The position numbers and the translations under genes are program-made. Shown piece by piece: positions 25,930 to 40,900 of a stretch of 64,000 bases of DNA (its first letter is position 1; each line of letters begins with the position of its first letter). Origin of the DNA: Camarhynchus parvulus. Taxonomy: Eukaryota; Chordata; Aves; Passeriformes; Thraupidae. The notes beneath the pieces were generated by a model, which had not been told where the DNA came from, searched no databases, and was given only the letters and a program-made list of their open reading frames with translations. The stretch is taken from contig NC_044572.1 of assembly GCF_901933205.1 (NCBI RefSeq), positions 91,106,965 to 91,170,964 of the forward strand. The letters run 5' to 3'.

Positions 25930-28900
25930 ATGGATCCTGAAAGTGAAATAAAGAAGCAAATAAACCCCTTTTACTGCAATGTAAGTATTCACTTTAAAAG
26001 TTATACCTAAACCAAGTGTGAACCTTCTTTTTTTTCTCTTGAGCAAGCTTGGTAAATAGCACTGGACCTGAACTTATTTTGGTGACTTTGTCATGTTTGA
26101 CTTGGCTGTGTGTTAAGAATCACTTATTAAAGTGAATAATACTATGTTTCTAAATAAAGGCATTCTTTTTAGTGGATGATTAAGTGTAGATCCTGTTCAG
26201 AATAAAAAAATCCTTATTTCCCTAGTTGTCAGCTTTATTGCTATTTTTTTAAAGCACACTGGGATTTTTAAAGGAGAAGAAAATATTTGGGCTGCTGCTG
26301 TTCATTTATGTGAATTTAAGCTAATCTGCTCCCGTTTTGAACTGACCCAGGCATAAACCAGCTGTGATAGGGAAGTTTTGCAGAGGGAGCGAGGCAGGCC
26401 CCGAGCTGATCAGAGTAAGTGTGGATGCAGCACTGAGGGGAGCTGGCTCACCTCAGGCAGGTGTCATGGCTTGTCACAGTCATGCCCCGCCTGTGCCTCA
26501 CCCTCCCTCTAGAGTGTGTGAGGAAGGTCTTGGATCTGCCTTCACTTATCCACACATGCCCACACAGGAGGTGTTATGTGATAGCTGCAGAGTTCTGGAG
26601 CATCTGCAATTCTTACGTGTTGTGGAGACTCTGGTTCATTTCACTGTGTTTTAGTGGTCTTGGAACTTTAAAAAATTCAGTTTCAGGAATTTGTCTAGTT
26701 TATTGCTCTAGTTTGTCTTTGAAGTAGTAGTACTTTTGTAGAACTTAAGCTATACCAACAATTTGATAGTAGATCTGTTTTGATATCAGTGGTATTTTAT
26801 TTCTCTTGGTCCGTGTGCAATGCTAGAAATACTTCTCTTTAATCTAGATTTGCAAAATCTGGTGTTCTTCTGCATTAAACTTGCAGACTCATTTCCTTGG
26901 AGCAAAGCACAGGACGGTAAGATCAGTTTTTGAATGTGCTTTTTGTCAGATTTTACCAATTTGTTTAGCAACAGATTATGGGGTTATGAAATCTAGTTTT
27001 AGTGTGGTGGTAAAACATACAATTTCAGATATTTAACTAGTTTTAACAGATATTTAATTAGTTTTGCTAACTTACTGTCTTCTCTACAATGATAAAATAG
27101 AATGTGGTTTTGTACATTAGTCTTGTCTGAAAATGTTACAACTTTGTGTCTAGTAAAGACAATACATGAGAATACATGGCTGTTAATAAAGGGAAAATGG
27201 AATTACTTAAATCATAGACAATCTCCAGAAGAAAAAGGGAAGTTTTTCTTTATTAATTTTCATGTTCACCTGAGATAGTATATACTGTTGGTATTAATTG
27301 AACTTATATATAATGAAAGCTTTGCATTGTTGTTTTTTGACTTCTTAAGTGTTTTTCTTTTTTTTTTTGTTTGATAACTTGGTAATTGAGGTTGAAGAAG
27401 CACTGAAAACTCATGGCATGAGTAAGTGCAAGGTTTTTTTCTTCCTGCTGTGGTCTGTACCCACATCTTTCTCCCCACCCCAATGTAGTTGTTTATGAAA
27501 CAAATGAGAAAAAGAGTTTCTCAAGACTTGTGCTTTAAGACTTATCCAGTGTTTTTTTATGATATAACTACCTAATGTGAGCAAGAGGTATGCAAAGTTG
27601 ATTAACAAGCGCTAGCTAGAAGACTAAAAATCACCTACATTAAATTTTTGAGAAACCCTAAAGAATTCAAGACATTAGAGACCTTCAAAACTTAAAATAT
27701 AATTTTGTTAAAGCATGTAGAAATACTGTATATACTTTGTATTTGTTTTTGAAAAGGGGTTAATTTGCTTCAGCTAATTAAGATAATTTTAATACTTTTA
27801 ATATGTTTAAAAAATCATTAAACCTCCTCTGGGTCTTGATGAGCTGGTCTAGTTCCAGAAGGAGTGGAGATCTAACTACATTTGCAATTGTTCTCCTAAA
27901 TCTGTTTCATGATGCACCAAAATGTCTTTTCAGGTTTCTACAGTTCACTGCTCCTAGAATTCTGTTTGAAAGTTGTTGTTCAAGTCAGACATAGTCATTG
28001 GACCTACCTGATCTGAGAATTTTTGTTTGGACTGTAATGGAAATTTAAGTGATGAAATATTTAGCAGCTGTATGCTTGCTGAAATAAATGTCCTGAAATT
28101 CCTGGATGCCCTCAAATGTTTAGAGACATTGAACTCGATTGATCTTCTTCTCTGCCTGCTTCACTGATTTGCCTAAAATGAAATAACTTTGTTGTTGTTT
28201 AGTGTGAATGTTTTTTGTCCATCTTTTGGAGCATGGTGCTAATGACACCAGGGTCAAGGGTTCATTCCTTGAACAGGACTTGATGATCCTTGTGAGTCCC
28301 TTCCAACTCAGAACAGTCAGTGAATCTGTGCAAAAAATCTCTTAGCATGTTCAAAACTTAACTTAAAAATAGCTTAGTTTTCTGACATCAACAGAAGCTC
28401 AGAGTTTTTTCCAAGTAGTTAGTCCGTTATTTTACCAAATTATTTTTTATGCTAACAATTTTATTTCCACTTCTGTGGGATTCTTTGGTTTTGTTTTCTT
28501 CTTTTTTTTTTTTTAAGTTAAAACAGAGGGTTCCTTAGGAAAGAAATTGAAAACACCTGTGAAACGTCCTGATTTTGGTAAGAATGTTTAACATCTTCCC
28601 CCAGACCACCCTACCCCCCCCCCAAAAAAAAAAAGTGGAAGAAATAAAAAATTTTGAGGTCCAGTATTAGAAGTGATATCCAGATCTTATCAGGTCATTG
28701 GGAATTCATTTCTGTTCATTGTACTTTCAGTCTGCAGTAATATTTTGTAATAATACTTAATTTTTGCAATTCAAATGCTTTAAAAAGAGTGGCAATAAGA
28801 TTGGGGGGAATAATGCTTCATGATAACTGACTTAATTTGTGATGTGGGACCATGTACACGGGGACCAAGTCCCCAAGCAGGGACTTGTACACGACTTAGT

Positions 28901-31900
28901 GGGTCCCTTCCAACTCAAAATCATCTGTAAATCTGTGAAAAAAATATCTTAGCATGTTCCAAACTAAACATAGTTTAGTTTTCTCATATCAGCAAAAGCT
29001 CAAAGAGTTTTTTCTAAAGTAGTCAGTTATTTTACCAAAATGTTTTTTCAATTGTACTAACAATTTTATTTCCACTTCTTTCAGATTCTCACTTTTATTT
29101 TCTTTTTTTTTTTTTTTTTTTTGTTAAAACAGGAAGTTGCTTAGGGAAGAAAGTGAAAGCACCTGTGAAACTTCCTGATTTTGGTAAGAATGTTTAATGC
29201 CCCTCCCCGCACATCCCTGAAAAAAAAAAAGTGGAAGAAATAAAAAATTTTGAGGCTAAAACATTACAAGTGATGTCTAGATCTTAGCAGGTCATTGGGA
29301 ATTCATTTCTGATTGTTGTACTTTCAATCTGCAGTAATGTTTTGTAATAATACTTAATTTTTGCAATTCAAATGCTTTAAAAAGAGTGGAAATAAGATTG
29401 AGGGAAATAATGTTTCATAATAACTGACTTAATTTGTGATGTGGGACCATGTATGAGCAGGGATTCACTTGTATGTGAATTTCTTACAGCGCCACTTGAG
29501 CCAGAGAAGTTTCATGGACAGACATTGGAAGACCAGCTTAATACATGTAAAGAATCAGAACCTGCACTTGGTGAGGGTTTTTAATACTGTAATTGTTTGG
29601 GTTTGTGATATTTACCTTTAAAGAGTACAGATCAGTTTTTTAAAATGTAAAATCAGGTAATGTGTTACAAAATCTCCTTATGGTTGTACCAAGTACCCAA
29701 TAGTATAGTATGGAAGTGACAGATTGTAGTGACAAAATCATTGGATTTGGCCTGGAACATATTTGATAAGATACTTCATGTTGACAATATTCTCTAGATA
29801 TGATCTAAAGTGATATGACAGAAATGAACTTTAACTTAAGAGATCAGTGTGGCTCTTTGTAATTTAACTACCCATCCAGTGGAGGGGAGATAGGAGTTGA
29901 CAAGAAAAACAACTTGGGACATATACTAAAATACATTCTCTTCTAACTAGTTAAAAAATAATTGTTGCTATTATTTTTTAGGAATTTTTTAGAAAATTGT
30001 TGAGTACTATGTGGTAAGCATAAGACATCCTAATAACATCAGTTTTATACCTTTGATGTTCATAAAGTCTAGACACCCAAAAGATAAAATATCTGATGGT
30101 TCTGAAAATCTTCATTGATGTATTTGACATGCAGTCAATGTAATCTCAATGTAATCAAAGTAATCTTTTCCTTATATGTCAGAGCTTTAAGATTACTTCT
30201 TTTGCAACGAGCACTGATGATTTGTTCCAGCAAACATAAAATACATAAAATTTCCTAAGTTTTTTTTTTTTTTTCAATACAGGACTTAATTACATAATAG
30301 AATACCGAACAAAGGACAATGTTCCTTTTCTCTATGAATGTCAACTATGTTTTTGTAAAACAGGACTGAGTAACATGTTCATGCATGTTTGTGGTTCCAA
30401 GCACAGACTGGCATACTTGGTAAGTTCTTTTGTTTGTTTGTTTTATTGTAATGATTAAAGGGGACAATTAGTTAGTCAAATTTTGATTAAAAAAATAAAA
30501 TTTAAGGTTTTACATAAGCTTCTGTGAAAATCTTGGTATTGCAATTGTGCAGATGTGATGAATAGACTTAAAATTCTTCTCATCAGTAATGTGTATGTCT
30601 GTCCATTGCTTGATACTGAGTGTAGCTTATTCTGTTTTGGTCAATCAATAATGAAATCTGTAGCTAAAGTGGACTAGAAATAGATGTTTGACTGATTTTT
30701 GTATTATGTAAGAGAACAGTATCCATGAAGAAACTATTCAATCTTTCAGATGCTTTGAAAGGAATGTATTTATAAATGAAGATGATGCATATTAGACAAT
30801 GTGATACATATTAGATTATTAGATAGAGTGACTTGGAATCAGTGAGGGGAAAACCCAACTTCTATTCTGTTTTGAGGCTGGACAAGAAATGTCTGTTCTG
30901 TTGCTTGTTTTATAACAAAGCTCTTGAGGTTCATATCAGCTCACAAACATTCAAATAGGTTATCATTTTCAATATGTTTAGAGAAATGAAGCTTTCCAGT
31001 CTCTGAATGTTTACTTGAGTATATTGGCTTAGGATGGGCTTTAACAAAACTGAGAAAGCAATATTCTGAAAAATATTTTGATACACCCCATAAAAGTCTC
31101 TCAAAATAGTTATTATGTTGAACACATCTCAAAGTCATAGACAGCTGAGTTCACATAGTATGTTGGGGCAGCTTTAGGCCTAATGTTGGGTGTGCTGCTA
31201 TGAATCTGCAGTGATGTCTTTCATAAACACCATGCTGTTTCTGGTCATTCATTCAGATGAACATGCTGAGTTTTGATGTTCTCAGCTATTGCATTTCTTG
31301 CTTACTTGGAACTGTTTCCTGCAATTCTGAATCTTATACTTGTTAACTGCATCTCTGCTAAATTCTTAAATACTATAAAAATATAATAAGTCATGAAGGA
31401 TAACTTTTAAGTTGTGCATCTGAGCTGGATTATCCTAGATAACAGAAGAGTCAGAAGACTAAATGACTGGAATTTGCTCTGCTGAAAAAGAAGCCTGGGG
31501 GTCCTGGTGGATAACAAGTTCAAGATAAGTAGTGTAGCTTGATGTCAGTGAAGGCTAGCAGCAAGCTGAGCTCTACTAACAAGGGTACAGCCAGTAGATC
31601 AAAGGAAGTGATTATTCCCCTGTTCTTGATCCTTGCTAGACCATATCCAGGGAATTGTGTTCAGTTCTGTGCTATTGCAGAAAGGAGACTATTTATGAAA
31701 TTGAGCTAGTCCAGTGGAGAGCTGCCAAGATAGTCAGGGCTGAAGCACACTTGTACTATGAAGAGAAGTTGAGGTAATTGGGTTTCTTCTGGCTGGAGAA
31801 GAAAAAGTGTCAGAGGGATCTAACAGTAACCCTCCAGTACTTCAGAGGAGGTCATTAAGAAGGCAGAGCCAGACCCTTTTTGGAGCTTCTTGGCAGGAAC

Positions 31901-34900
31901 ATAAATTCAAGCAGGGGATTTTCCTACATAACATAAAGAAGTTTTTTGCTGTGAGGCCAGTCAAGCATTGGAGCAGGTCGTCCAGAGAAAGGGGGAAATC
32001 TCTGTCTCCAGTGGTTTTTAGACCCAAGCAGGCAAAGCCCAACGCAACCAATTCAGCATTCAGTGTCAACCCTATTTTGAGCTGAAGATTTGGCTTCAAT
32101 TCCCTAAATTATTCTGTGCATAACTTTTTAAATAAGTTCTGCTGTGTATGTGTAGAAGTTGATATATCTCCCATGATTATTAACTGTGCCAGATCTGGAA
32201 GGAGTTGTGTGACTTAAGGACTTGCATTTATTTTCTAGAGACAACATTATCCAGAGATAGCACAATCTGATGAAGTCAAGGGTAAAGGCTCTGAACTAAA
32301 CAAAAGAGTTAGGCAAATTGGATTAACAATTGAGAAGAAAGAAGGAAGAAAACAAATACAGGTACATTTCTCTTAAGAATTCCAGAAGGTTTTTGTTTAA
32401 TAAAGGAAAAAAAAAGTAATTTCCATTATGGTGGATGGATTTGCTTTGGAAGGTGGGAAAATTTTGCTTTTTAAACCTTTTTTACAGGTGCTTTTTGTCA
32501 TTTTAGCAATTCTTCTGGGATTATTCTGGACAAAATTTCTCTATCTGAGTGCACAAATAACACAGAATATATACACTAATATTTAGTCAATTCACAGCTC
32601 TGTGTGTGTGTAAAATAAGTTGGTTTTTTGTTGCTCGGAAACTGCCTTTATAACTTCTCTGAGTAGTTTCTGCTTTGTAAGCAGCTTGTGGCAATTCTCA
32701 GGGAAGCCAGGTAAAATTTCTCATAATACAGATGGAAGTGTGGGAACTTGCAGGTTGACATGTGATATATCAGCAGTGCTGTGGGATCACAGAAGCGCCA
32801 TAAACTTAAATTCTTAGGGAGCTGCCCATAAAGGTGGGAAACTGACAGACCCTTAGAAATGTATTCATGTGGAGATATCTTCATATTGCTCTCTGTTGAT
32901 ACTTACTTACACTGCAGTAGTATTTATAATACCTTTATGTGGACAGGATATTGGTGAAGTTTCTTCTTGAGGTGCACCTTACCACCAGCTGGTTCATGAC
33001 AAGCTTATTGAGGTGCTCAAAGTTCTCCATGGTACACGTTAAATTTGTTTTCTCCATCAACTTCAATTTCTGTCAGCACCCTGCTTGTTAAGCAGTGTTT
33101 CTTGACAGGATCCCTAGCTAATGCTACCTAATGTGCATTTGGAAGGATGTCTCCTTCCAAAGGGGAGCTCCCAAGGTTCCTATGTTAAAGCTGGCAGTGT
33201 CCTGCCCATTCTGTGTGATACTATCACACTTAGGTTCAAGGATTAGAGCCTGCTTTGATCCTGCCCGTTTCTGATAAAAAAGCAAGTATGGGAATATTGG
33301 AAGATCAAGTCAAGAATGAATACTGTAGAAGGGAGAGATTTCAGATTATCAAATCCATTCAATTTTTAACCTCTGCTTAAAAAGAAAAGCAACTGACTGT
33401 TGGCAGCAACATTTTCATTCGACTTCCCTGAATTTCTTCTTGACTTGAGACTGTTTATTTTACTTGAGATTTATGTTCATAGATATGGAAATATTTACTT
33501 CCATCTATATTTCTGTAGACCCTTTTGTTTTTCTAGGTAGTTTATTATATCCATAGCAATCAATTTTTGATGTAAGGAACTTGTAAACAAAATGTGTGTA
33601 GCCTGGTTTAATTTTACTTCTACATCTTCTGAAACCAACTGTTTAATTTTCTTCTTTTTATTCTAATCTCTAGAAGAAATTTATTTGTGGCAAATAAATG
33701 TCCAGGTAACTAACTTACTGACTTTTTGAATATCCATTGAGGGATTTACACACACATATTTTACACTACAGGTCATATATTCCTAGAAAAATACAAATTA
33801 ATGCTGATGAAATATCTATGAAATAATTTTATCCACAAAATAACTAACATAAATGGGTTTTATTTTTAGGTTGTTATAGGTGTTCCAAGAATGAGAAGGA
33901 AATGGCAAGAATGTAAGTGTGCTCAGTGGGGTACAAATTGTCAATTTCTAATTTGGTCCTCCTTTGGTATACATCAGACCAGGGTAGTCTCAGCAGTGCC
34001 AGGTACTCACCAGCATTTTGGTGAACTGGACAAAAGGAGCAGGCTGGGGCTCTGTGCTAGTAATTAATTTGCAGTACAGGAATCCACACAGAATTCTTAA
34101 AGCACAGCTAGAGCTCTTATCTCTGAAAGAAAACTTTCTGTTTTACTAGCCATTGATACAAAATTGTAGGAATGTGGTATCTCTGAGATTTCCCCATCCA
34201 GTTAATGTTTTTAAACTCATTGTAGTACAGTGTTATCCAGGTGGACAGACAGTATCCCTGAATGCCACTTGAGGAAATGGCCAAACTTTGCTATGATTTG
34301 CATTGCCTGAAAAATAAAGATTTGAATTAAAACTAATGTACTTAATGTATATTAGCATGTAAGTGGTACCTTAAAATAACTCAGTAGAAGTAATGAGATC
34401 ATCTAAATTAGCAATGTTGTACTCTGAAGAGAAAAAATAGCCATTTTGAATCTTAAAAAGTGGTCTGAAATAAGCTGTGTCCTATTCAAATTAGATTTCT
34501 TGACTGTAACCTGTTGGTTAATGTATCTTATTTTGCATGTGACTTTGTAGCATTCTACTACATTTATAGTATTTACATATTTTAGGAGATGCAAGCATGT
34601 AATTATAACCAGGCTATAAAATGTTGCTGACTTGTAGTTCATATTTAATATGGTGTCACATAATAATGCTTATAAAATTATTCTTGGTGTTTGTAAGTAC
34701 TACTGCGTAGAAACAGAGCTAGGTGAAATTGAAGTGCAGTAGTAGAACCACCCTCTATCAAGATAATGTCCATTGTGCTACATTTCAAGCATGTTTGTTT
34801 AGCTCACAGTGCAGAGGACAGCCCTTCAAAAGCTAAAGTTCAGCATGTGGATGTGCCCCTTAGTGATGCAGAAAAAACAGATAATAAAGATGGGAAACTG

Positions 34901-37900
34901 ACAGACCCTATGCAAGGTAAGAGGAAAAATTATTTCTTTTATTGGTTTTTTAAAAAAATTTCACCAGTGCATGAGTTATTTACTACATGTGCCTGTTCAT
35001 GGCTTCCACAGCTGAGTTATAAAGGTGGATTTGCACAGTTGTGTGGATGGCCTTGGGGTCTGTGGCAAAGGAAGGAATAATCCCAGTGTTTGTGAAGAAA
35101 ACATTCTACTTCTACTGATTTTTTAGGTTCAATTTTTATTTTATTTCTTCATAAGATACCTTACTTCCATCTTTAGGTTTTATTGATGTTGTCTTTAGAA
35201 GTATTCTTTGTTTAGAATATTTTTAAAATTAAAACACTGGAAAAACATTACTTAATATACTTTTTTATTGTTTTAGATGAAAATAATGTTCAGGAGGAGA
35301 ATGAAGAAGGGCAGAAAGAACAGGCAAAACCAGATGAAAAAGTTGAACCTAATAATGCTATTGAAAGCAGCAAAGGCAATGACTCAGAATGGTAAAAGAG
35401 AAAAAATCACCACCTTCAAACCCATTTAAATTAACTTAAAGGAAAATGTTGTGCATGACAATTGTCTGTATTGGATTTGCATAGTAAAATCCATGTCTTC
35501 TGAAATTGTGCTCAGCTGTAAACTTCTGTAATTGACAGAAAACCTGGTGTATGTAAAGTGACCTCAGACTTTGCTCTGGATGCAGCTAGCTTTTGTATTT
35601 AACTATTATCCTTAAGGTATAGTTGTCATGTCTGCTCAAAATGTTCCAAAAGTATGTCTCCTCAGGGTTTAAAACTGCCTCTGTTACAGGTTCGTGTCAG
35701 ATAGTTAAAGTGGTATGTGAACTGATTTTGCAAGGGAAAGACAATCAGTAATAGTTGAAACAGTTGGGGTTTCTCCTTTACAAATGATTTTGTGGAGGAA
35801 CAATAAGTGTTTCAAAGGAACAGCTGTGTTCTAAAATGGTGAAACTGTGCTTGCTGCTTGTGAGCATCTTATTAGTAACAGAGTTGTGAGTTGAGTAACT
35901 GTCAGCCTTTGTGTGAGGAGGACATCTCCAGCATTGGTCATCTTCCTGCAGCACCAGAAGCCACAGGAGGGCATTTGGTAAGGGATATACAGGCATCAAG
36001 CCAGACACAGGACTTTTGTTCCAAGTTAGTTACATGTTTTTTTCTTAATGGCATTCCCTCTAATTTTAAACCAGCAGTATCTCTCCCAGACATGAAGGGC
36101 TAACAGCTTTTGCTTGTTTATTGTTAAAGAAGACATTTTCATGTTTCTGGAGTACATTTTTTCAGACTTGCCTCTCTGTGGAGCAACCATTGTGGAAAAT
36201 GTTCAGTTGAAACTAGATTCAAGTCCAGGTTTATGAATCTTTGTGTTTACTAATTGGCTTTCAAATAACTAACAGTTCTGAATTGGAACCAGTTCATGAA
36301 AACACGAAGAGTAGGAAATGGATAAAAGCTCAGCTATCCACATCTGGAGATGCTGAGGTCTATTTTTGCCTGGCACTGATCTTCATTGTGCAGTCTTGTA
36401 CTTTAAATTTTAAGAACAGCTTCCTTTGGAATATCACTTAATGTTTTTCTTTTAATCTGGCTCAGATGGATTCTGGGTGACTATTAGCAGCCAGGTGTTT
36501 CAGTGAGAGACAGACTTGGAGGTTAGTTACTAAATTAGGGCTTCAGCCTGTTCCTTTACTATTTATTTATTTATTTATTTTTGTGAGACTACTGAGAAGA
36601 TATGAAATCAATATATAGTGTCTTGAAAGAACTAAGATCAGATCCTCATTGACAGCTTGTTTCCACTTAAAGATTTTGCAATACCTGAGAATTTCTATGA
36701 CTCCTTATTTCTTTGTAGTTAAGTTTCTGAAGAAACAGTCACCTGAAGATTTGAATTATTTTATCATCATCTACTTTTACTAAACTTTTGATTCCTAAGA
36801 AACATTTCAAGGCAGAAGAGGGCTTAGGCTTGGCAGTCATATGGTTTTGGTTAATTTAAGAAACAGCCAGCCACTCTCAGCCCTGGTTCCTGGGCTTGCA
36901 AAGGGATGGAATGTATCTGTAGTAGTTGTAATGACAGAACAGCACAAATATGGCACAGGAATGTTTTGGCATATGAATATTTTTATGCCCATTATTTGGT
37001 GACTGCATTGTAAGCCACTAATTTTTAATAGCTGAATTTTTTAAAGGCTAGTTTGTGATGTGCTGATAAAAATCCAGCTGTAATTAGGACCCTTGTCTTG
37101 CTGAAATGTGTACAAAAATCTTACAGCTATTACCACCAATGTCAAGGTTTTTTATCAACTCTGGGTTTTAGAGCTTATGTGCTAGATAATCATACTAAAA
37201 CAAACCCACACTGCATAAATAATTTTTATGATGATCTGGGATGACTGGGATTTCTCTGAGGAAATAATATGTGACCTTTCTTTCAGAGTGTGTCAGAGCT
37301 ACTGTAGTAGTAGTGTGTCAGGAATTTAAACTGATTAGCAGTTATTGGCTGGCTACACATTTTTGCTGGATCAGCCAACTGAATGTTTTATTTATTCTAT
37401 TTTAAGGTGTGAGACCAATAAACAACCAGAAGAAGAAAACAAGGAAGCTCAGGTGAATATTTTTCTGTTAATGGGTTACTCCAGTATCCAAGTAGTTGGG
37501 GGAATAATTAATATATGATTGGCAGTGGTGTTTGCTTACTCAATATTATTCCAAATAAATTAGCTACAAAGTTACTAAGGCAAAATATTAACAACAAGGT
37601 TTTTTTCTACTTTGTTATGGAAACCTATGTACACATTTCATACAAACAATTTGAATTTTTAGAGTAACCATAATTATTTTTGTTTATTTGTATTTACTGG
37701 ATAGAATAGATCTAAGGACGTCTTTCTTTTTGTGTTAAACAGCAAGAATTTACAGCAGATCCTGAAGAATTCACTAGTCAAGAAGAACTGTTGGGTTATT
37801 TGGTGAGTGTTAAATCCTACCTTGCAAGATATTTTTTGGAAGAAAAATTAAAAAACTAATAAATGAAATCACTGGTTTGCTAAGTCTAAAACGTAGCAAG

Positions 37901-40900
37901 TAATGAAAGGCAGAATGTAGGCAGTCTTGCAATCTAACAGATTGCCATTTTGCCAGAAGGCAGGATTCAGAATAAAATGAATGTCACTGAATTTATAATG
38001 TGTCTATTAATTTTCAAGTTTCTAGACATTGCTTTTGCCAAAATATTTGTTTACTGTCAGAGGAATTACTTGCATTGAATATTCTTTTTTTTTCAACTAT
38101 AGCTTAGCTTCACTCCTTAACTACATGTTTAGTAGTATGACCTTTTTAAACTTTATTTCTCCTTTGTTTCTATAACTGGTCTATAATTTTCAAATGAGGA
38201 ATTTGGAAAGATGCAATTCAGTAACAGAAAGAAGCAGAATGAAGACAAACATTAGCAATACATAGAAAGAAAAGAAGGGATTTTTAAGAAATAAAATGCA
38301 AGTTGTGTATTTAAAACAGTGCTCCCCCACCACCATGGCCCAGAGTGCCATAACTGTAAAATGTGCCTCTCTAAAGTAAGTGTCAGTACACTGGAATTCT
38401 GTTCAGTTGTTGAAAATGTGTATTAGGTACACACACACACAGCAGTGATACAATCAGCTACAGTGGAAAACTGTCAGTTTCCAGTTGTTAGATTATCAAC
38501 AACAGTTGTGATCTTGCATACAGAAATGGTGATTTTCATAAAAGAACCGAAATCTTTACTGAATAGTTGCTTGACTGATCTAGATACTGCATGGTAATCT
38601 AGGCACTATTGACTATCATAAAATGATTTTGTCCTCTTTTTTTATAGGGAATTACTAGGTATAGAGGTTATACCTTGTTAATAAAGCTTGAATTTGTTTT
38701 GAGGCATCTTCTTTCTTAGTATGATTGTCCTCTGAGAAGAAAAGAGGACAGTGAGGAATGTGATTGGAGCAATGTTCTGTTTTGGAAAGTGTGAAAACTG
38801 TTTATTTTTGCATCTACAGTAATTTTTCAAAAGCTGCATTGTGTTTTTATTGTTCTTGGATTCAAAGGTTTGTTATGTGGTGAAAAGTAATTTTACAGGT
38901 ATCTTTTTTGCACTTGCTGTTTGTATTCTGTAAAGCTGTCCCATAATTTTCCATACTATATTCTTTTATTACCTCCTAGCAAAAATATCCTTTACTCTTC
39001 TATATCCACCTAGCTTTTGACAAGATCTTCCTTAAATATAACTTGTGCAAACCAGGAGACAGAAATACTATTAGTGTTAAAAATGTAACACAGTCCCTGT
39101 TATCCTGTCTCATATGTACTTAATGCTAAGTTTCTATTACTTATTTTCCATTGACTGGTATGTTTAAAGGTGTTTGTTTATAATCCAGAAGACTTTGAAC
39201 TGTTAGGACACACCTGGAGTTCTTTGCTTTGTCCCCAGGAAAGCGTTTTCAGCAGACTTTTCTTGGTATAGACAAGAGGATGATGAATATAGCCCTCTCT
39301 GTGGGTGCTTTTGATGCTAGAACTTGCTTCCCTAGTAGAGTTCACAGCTTCAAGACTGCTTTTTCCTCAGACTTTTAGGGAAAAAGAAGGTTAATATAAG
39401 GCAAGGCAGCATGTACATTTAAATTCAGTAGCATTCTGGCTTTTTGCTACATTCTAGAGAAATAGGTTATGACTATATTGCCTCAGGGAAGGTGTACACA
39501 TTCATTTGTATGCGGGCGTCTTGACAACAGATCAAAATACTTAAGGAAAAGCATTATCTTCTATATATTTCCAGGCATGTTTTTGTTTTATTCCTTTTCA
39601 AATGATTGTGTTGCATAGCTGCATCTTCCTTCTCTTAGATTTCTCTTTCATTCTACCTTCTTTCCCCTAGTTTATGGGATTAAAAATAAAAACTGTATTT
39701 GCTTTGTAATTCCATCCAAGTCTGACAGAAGGGTAGAGACACAGAGAAAATAAGGTTCCCACAGGTTTGTTTAAAAATTTTGATACTTCAGTTTTTCTGA
39801 GGATAAATGTTTTACAGTGTGTTGTTTTGTTTCTTTTTTCTCTAGCAAAGTTTTGAGATACTGAATGAAGATGATGCTTCATTTATCCTGAAAGTTACAC
39901 AGACTCTCACAAATGCACTGGTGGAATATCGTCAGCAGGCTGCATCAAACAAAGTAATGTGGATTTTGTTTTGGTTTGTTTTACAAACCTGTAGGTTCCT
40001 GTGATTGTGCATTTTTATTATTATAGATGATACAATAAACCAAAAAATGCTGTGGAGACTGTATTGTAAGTTTTGCTCATTAAATACATACATTTTGGTA
40101 GTGATGATAGGGTAAAATTTTAGCTTTTCGGTTGACAAGTCTTAATTTCTGGTGCATGCTTATTTTTTATTGTTGATAGAAACTAAAAATCATGTTGTCA
40201 CTTATTTCCCATGCTTTTCCTTCCATGTAAGTTTTTCTGCTACTTTTGCCCATTTGTAAATTAAGCTTTTCTCATCTCTACTGACTTGCATAACACTCCT
40301 GTTCTGTATCCTGTTTCTGCTCCCAGGCTTCACTTTATTCACCATATAATCACGCATGAGTGATGTGAATTTTTTTTCTTATACAACTTCTGGTCCTAAT
40401 CTTTGGCCTGTTCTTTCTGAAGTCTCCTTCCATTATTAGAAACCCAGTTTTTCCCCTTTCTGCTATTACCTGTGATTGACTTATCTTTGCATAAGCAGTA
40501 CATATGGAGGTGTTTTGAATACTTTTCTGAGGCTGCTGACATGTTACAAAACAATGAAGTTCTAACTGAAATAACTGTCAATCTACAAGGTGTGGAAGAC
40601 CAAAATGTTTTCCTACATTAGGCCTTGTTAGTATTCTAAGCTGTGATCTTTCAACTGGAAATTTTTTTTAGCTAAATCTTCTACTTTGAGTGTAAAATGC
40701 TTCCTTTTTAAATCTGACAAGTTGAGAATTAGGCTCAATGAGTATCACTACATTGCCTAATAGAGAGCTTTTTCAGACAGATATGATGGGCAGTGCGTAC
40801 AGAGAAGTTATTAGCCCTATGATTTGCAAAGAAATATGTGATTTTTCAGATTTGGTAGCAGAAATACTGGTCTTTTATTTGGTTTGTGATCATTGAAAAT

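Larger units (their letters stand above)
28292..29480 (+). repeat. Tandem duplication of about 606 bp carrying a coding exon
   Basis: Two direct copies, about 28292-28890 and 28899-29480, align almost throughout with an offset of 606-607 bases: SINE tail, TCTTAGCATGTTC, CTAACAATTTTATTTCCACTTC, polypyrimidine tract, coding exon, GTGGAAGAAATAAAAAATTT and the exon's downstream intron through GATGTGGGACCATGTA. Each copy carries one phase 1-1 exon, so duplication kept the frame. The copies differ at scattered bases and small indels, mainly in homopolymers. Confidence 0.92.

Noticed and set aside
28230..28275. Possible tRNA-Ile gene
   Set aside because: Only the anticodon arm and B-box half are present, the B box is mutated, and a CR1-like tail follows, so it is a SINE head.
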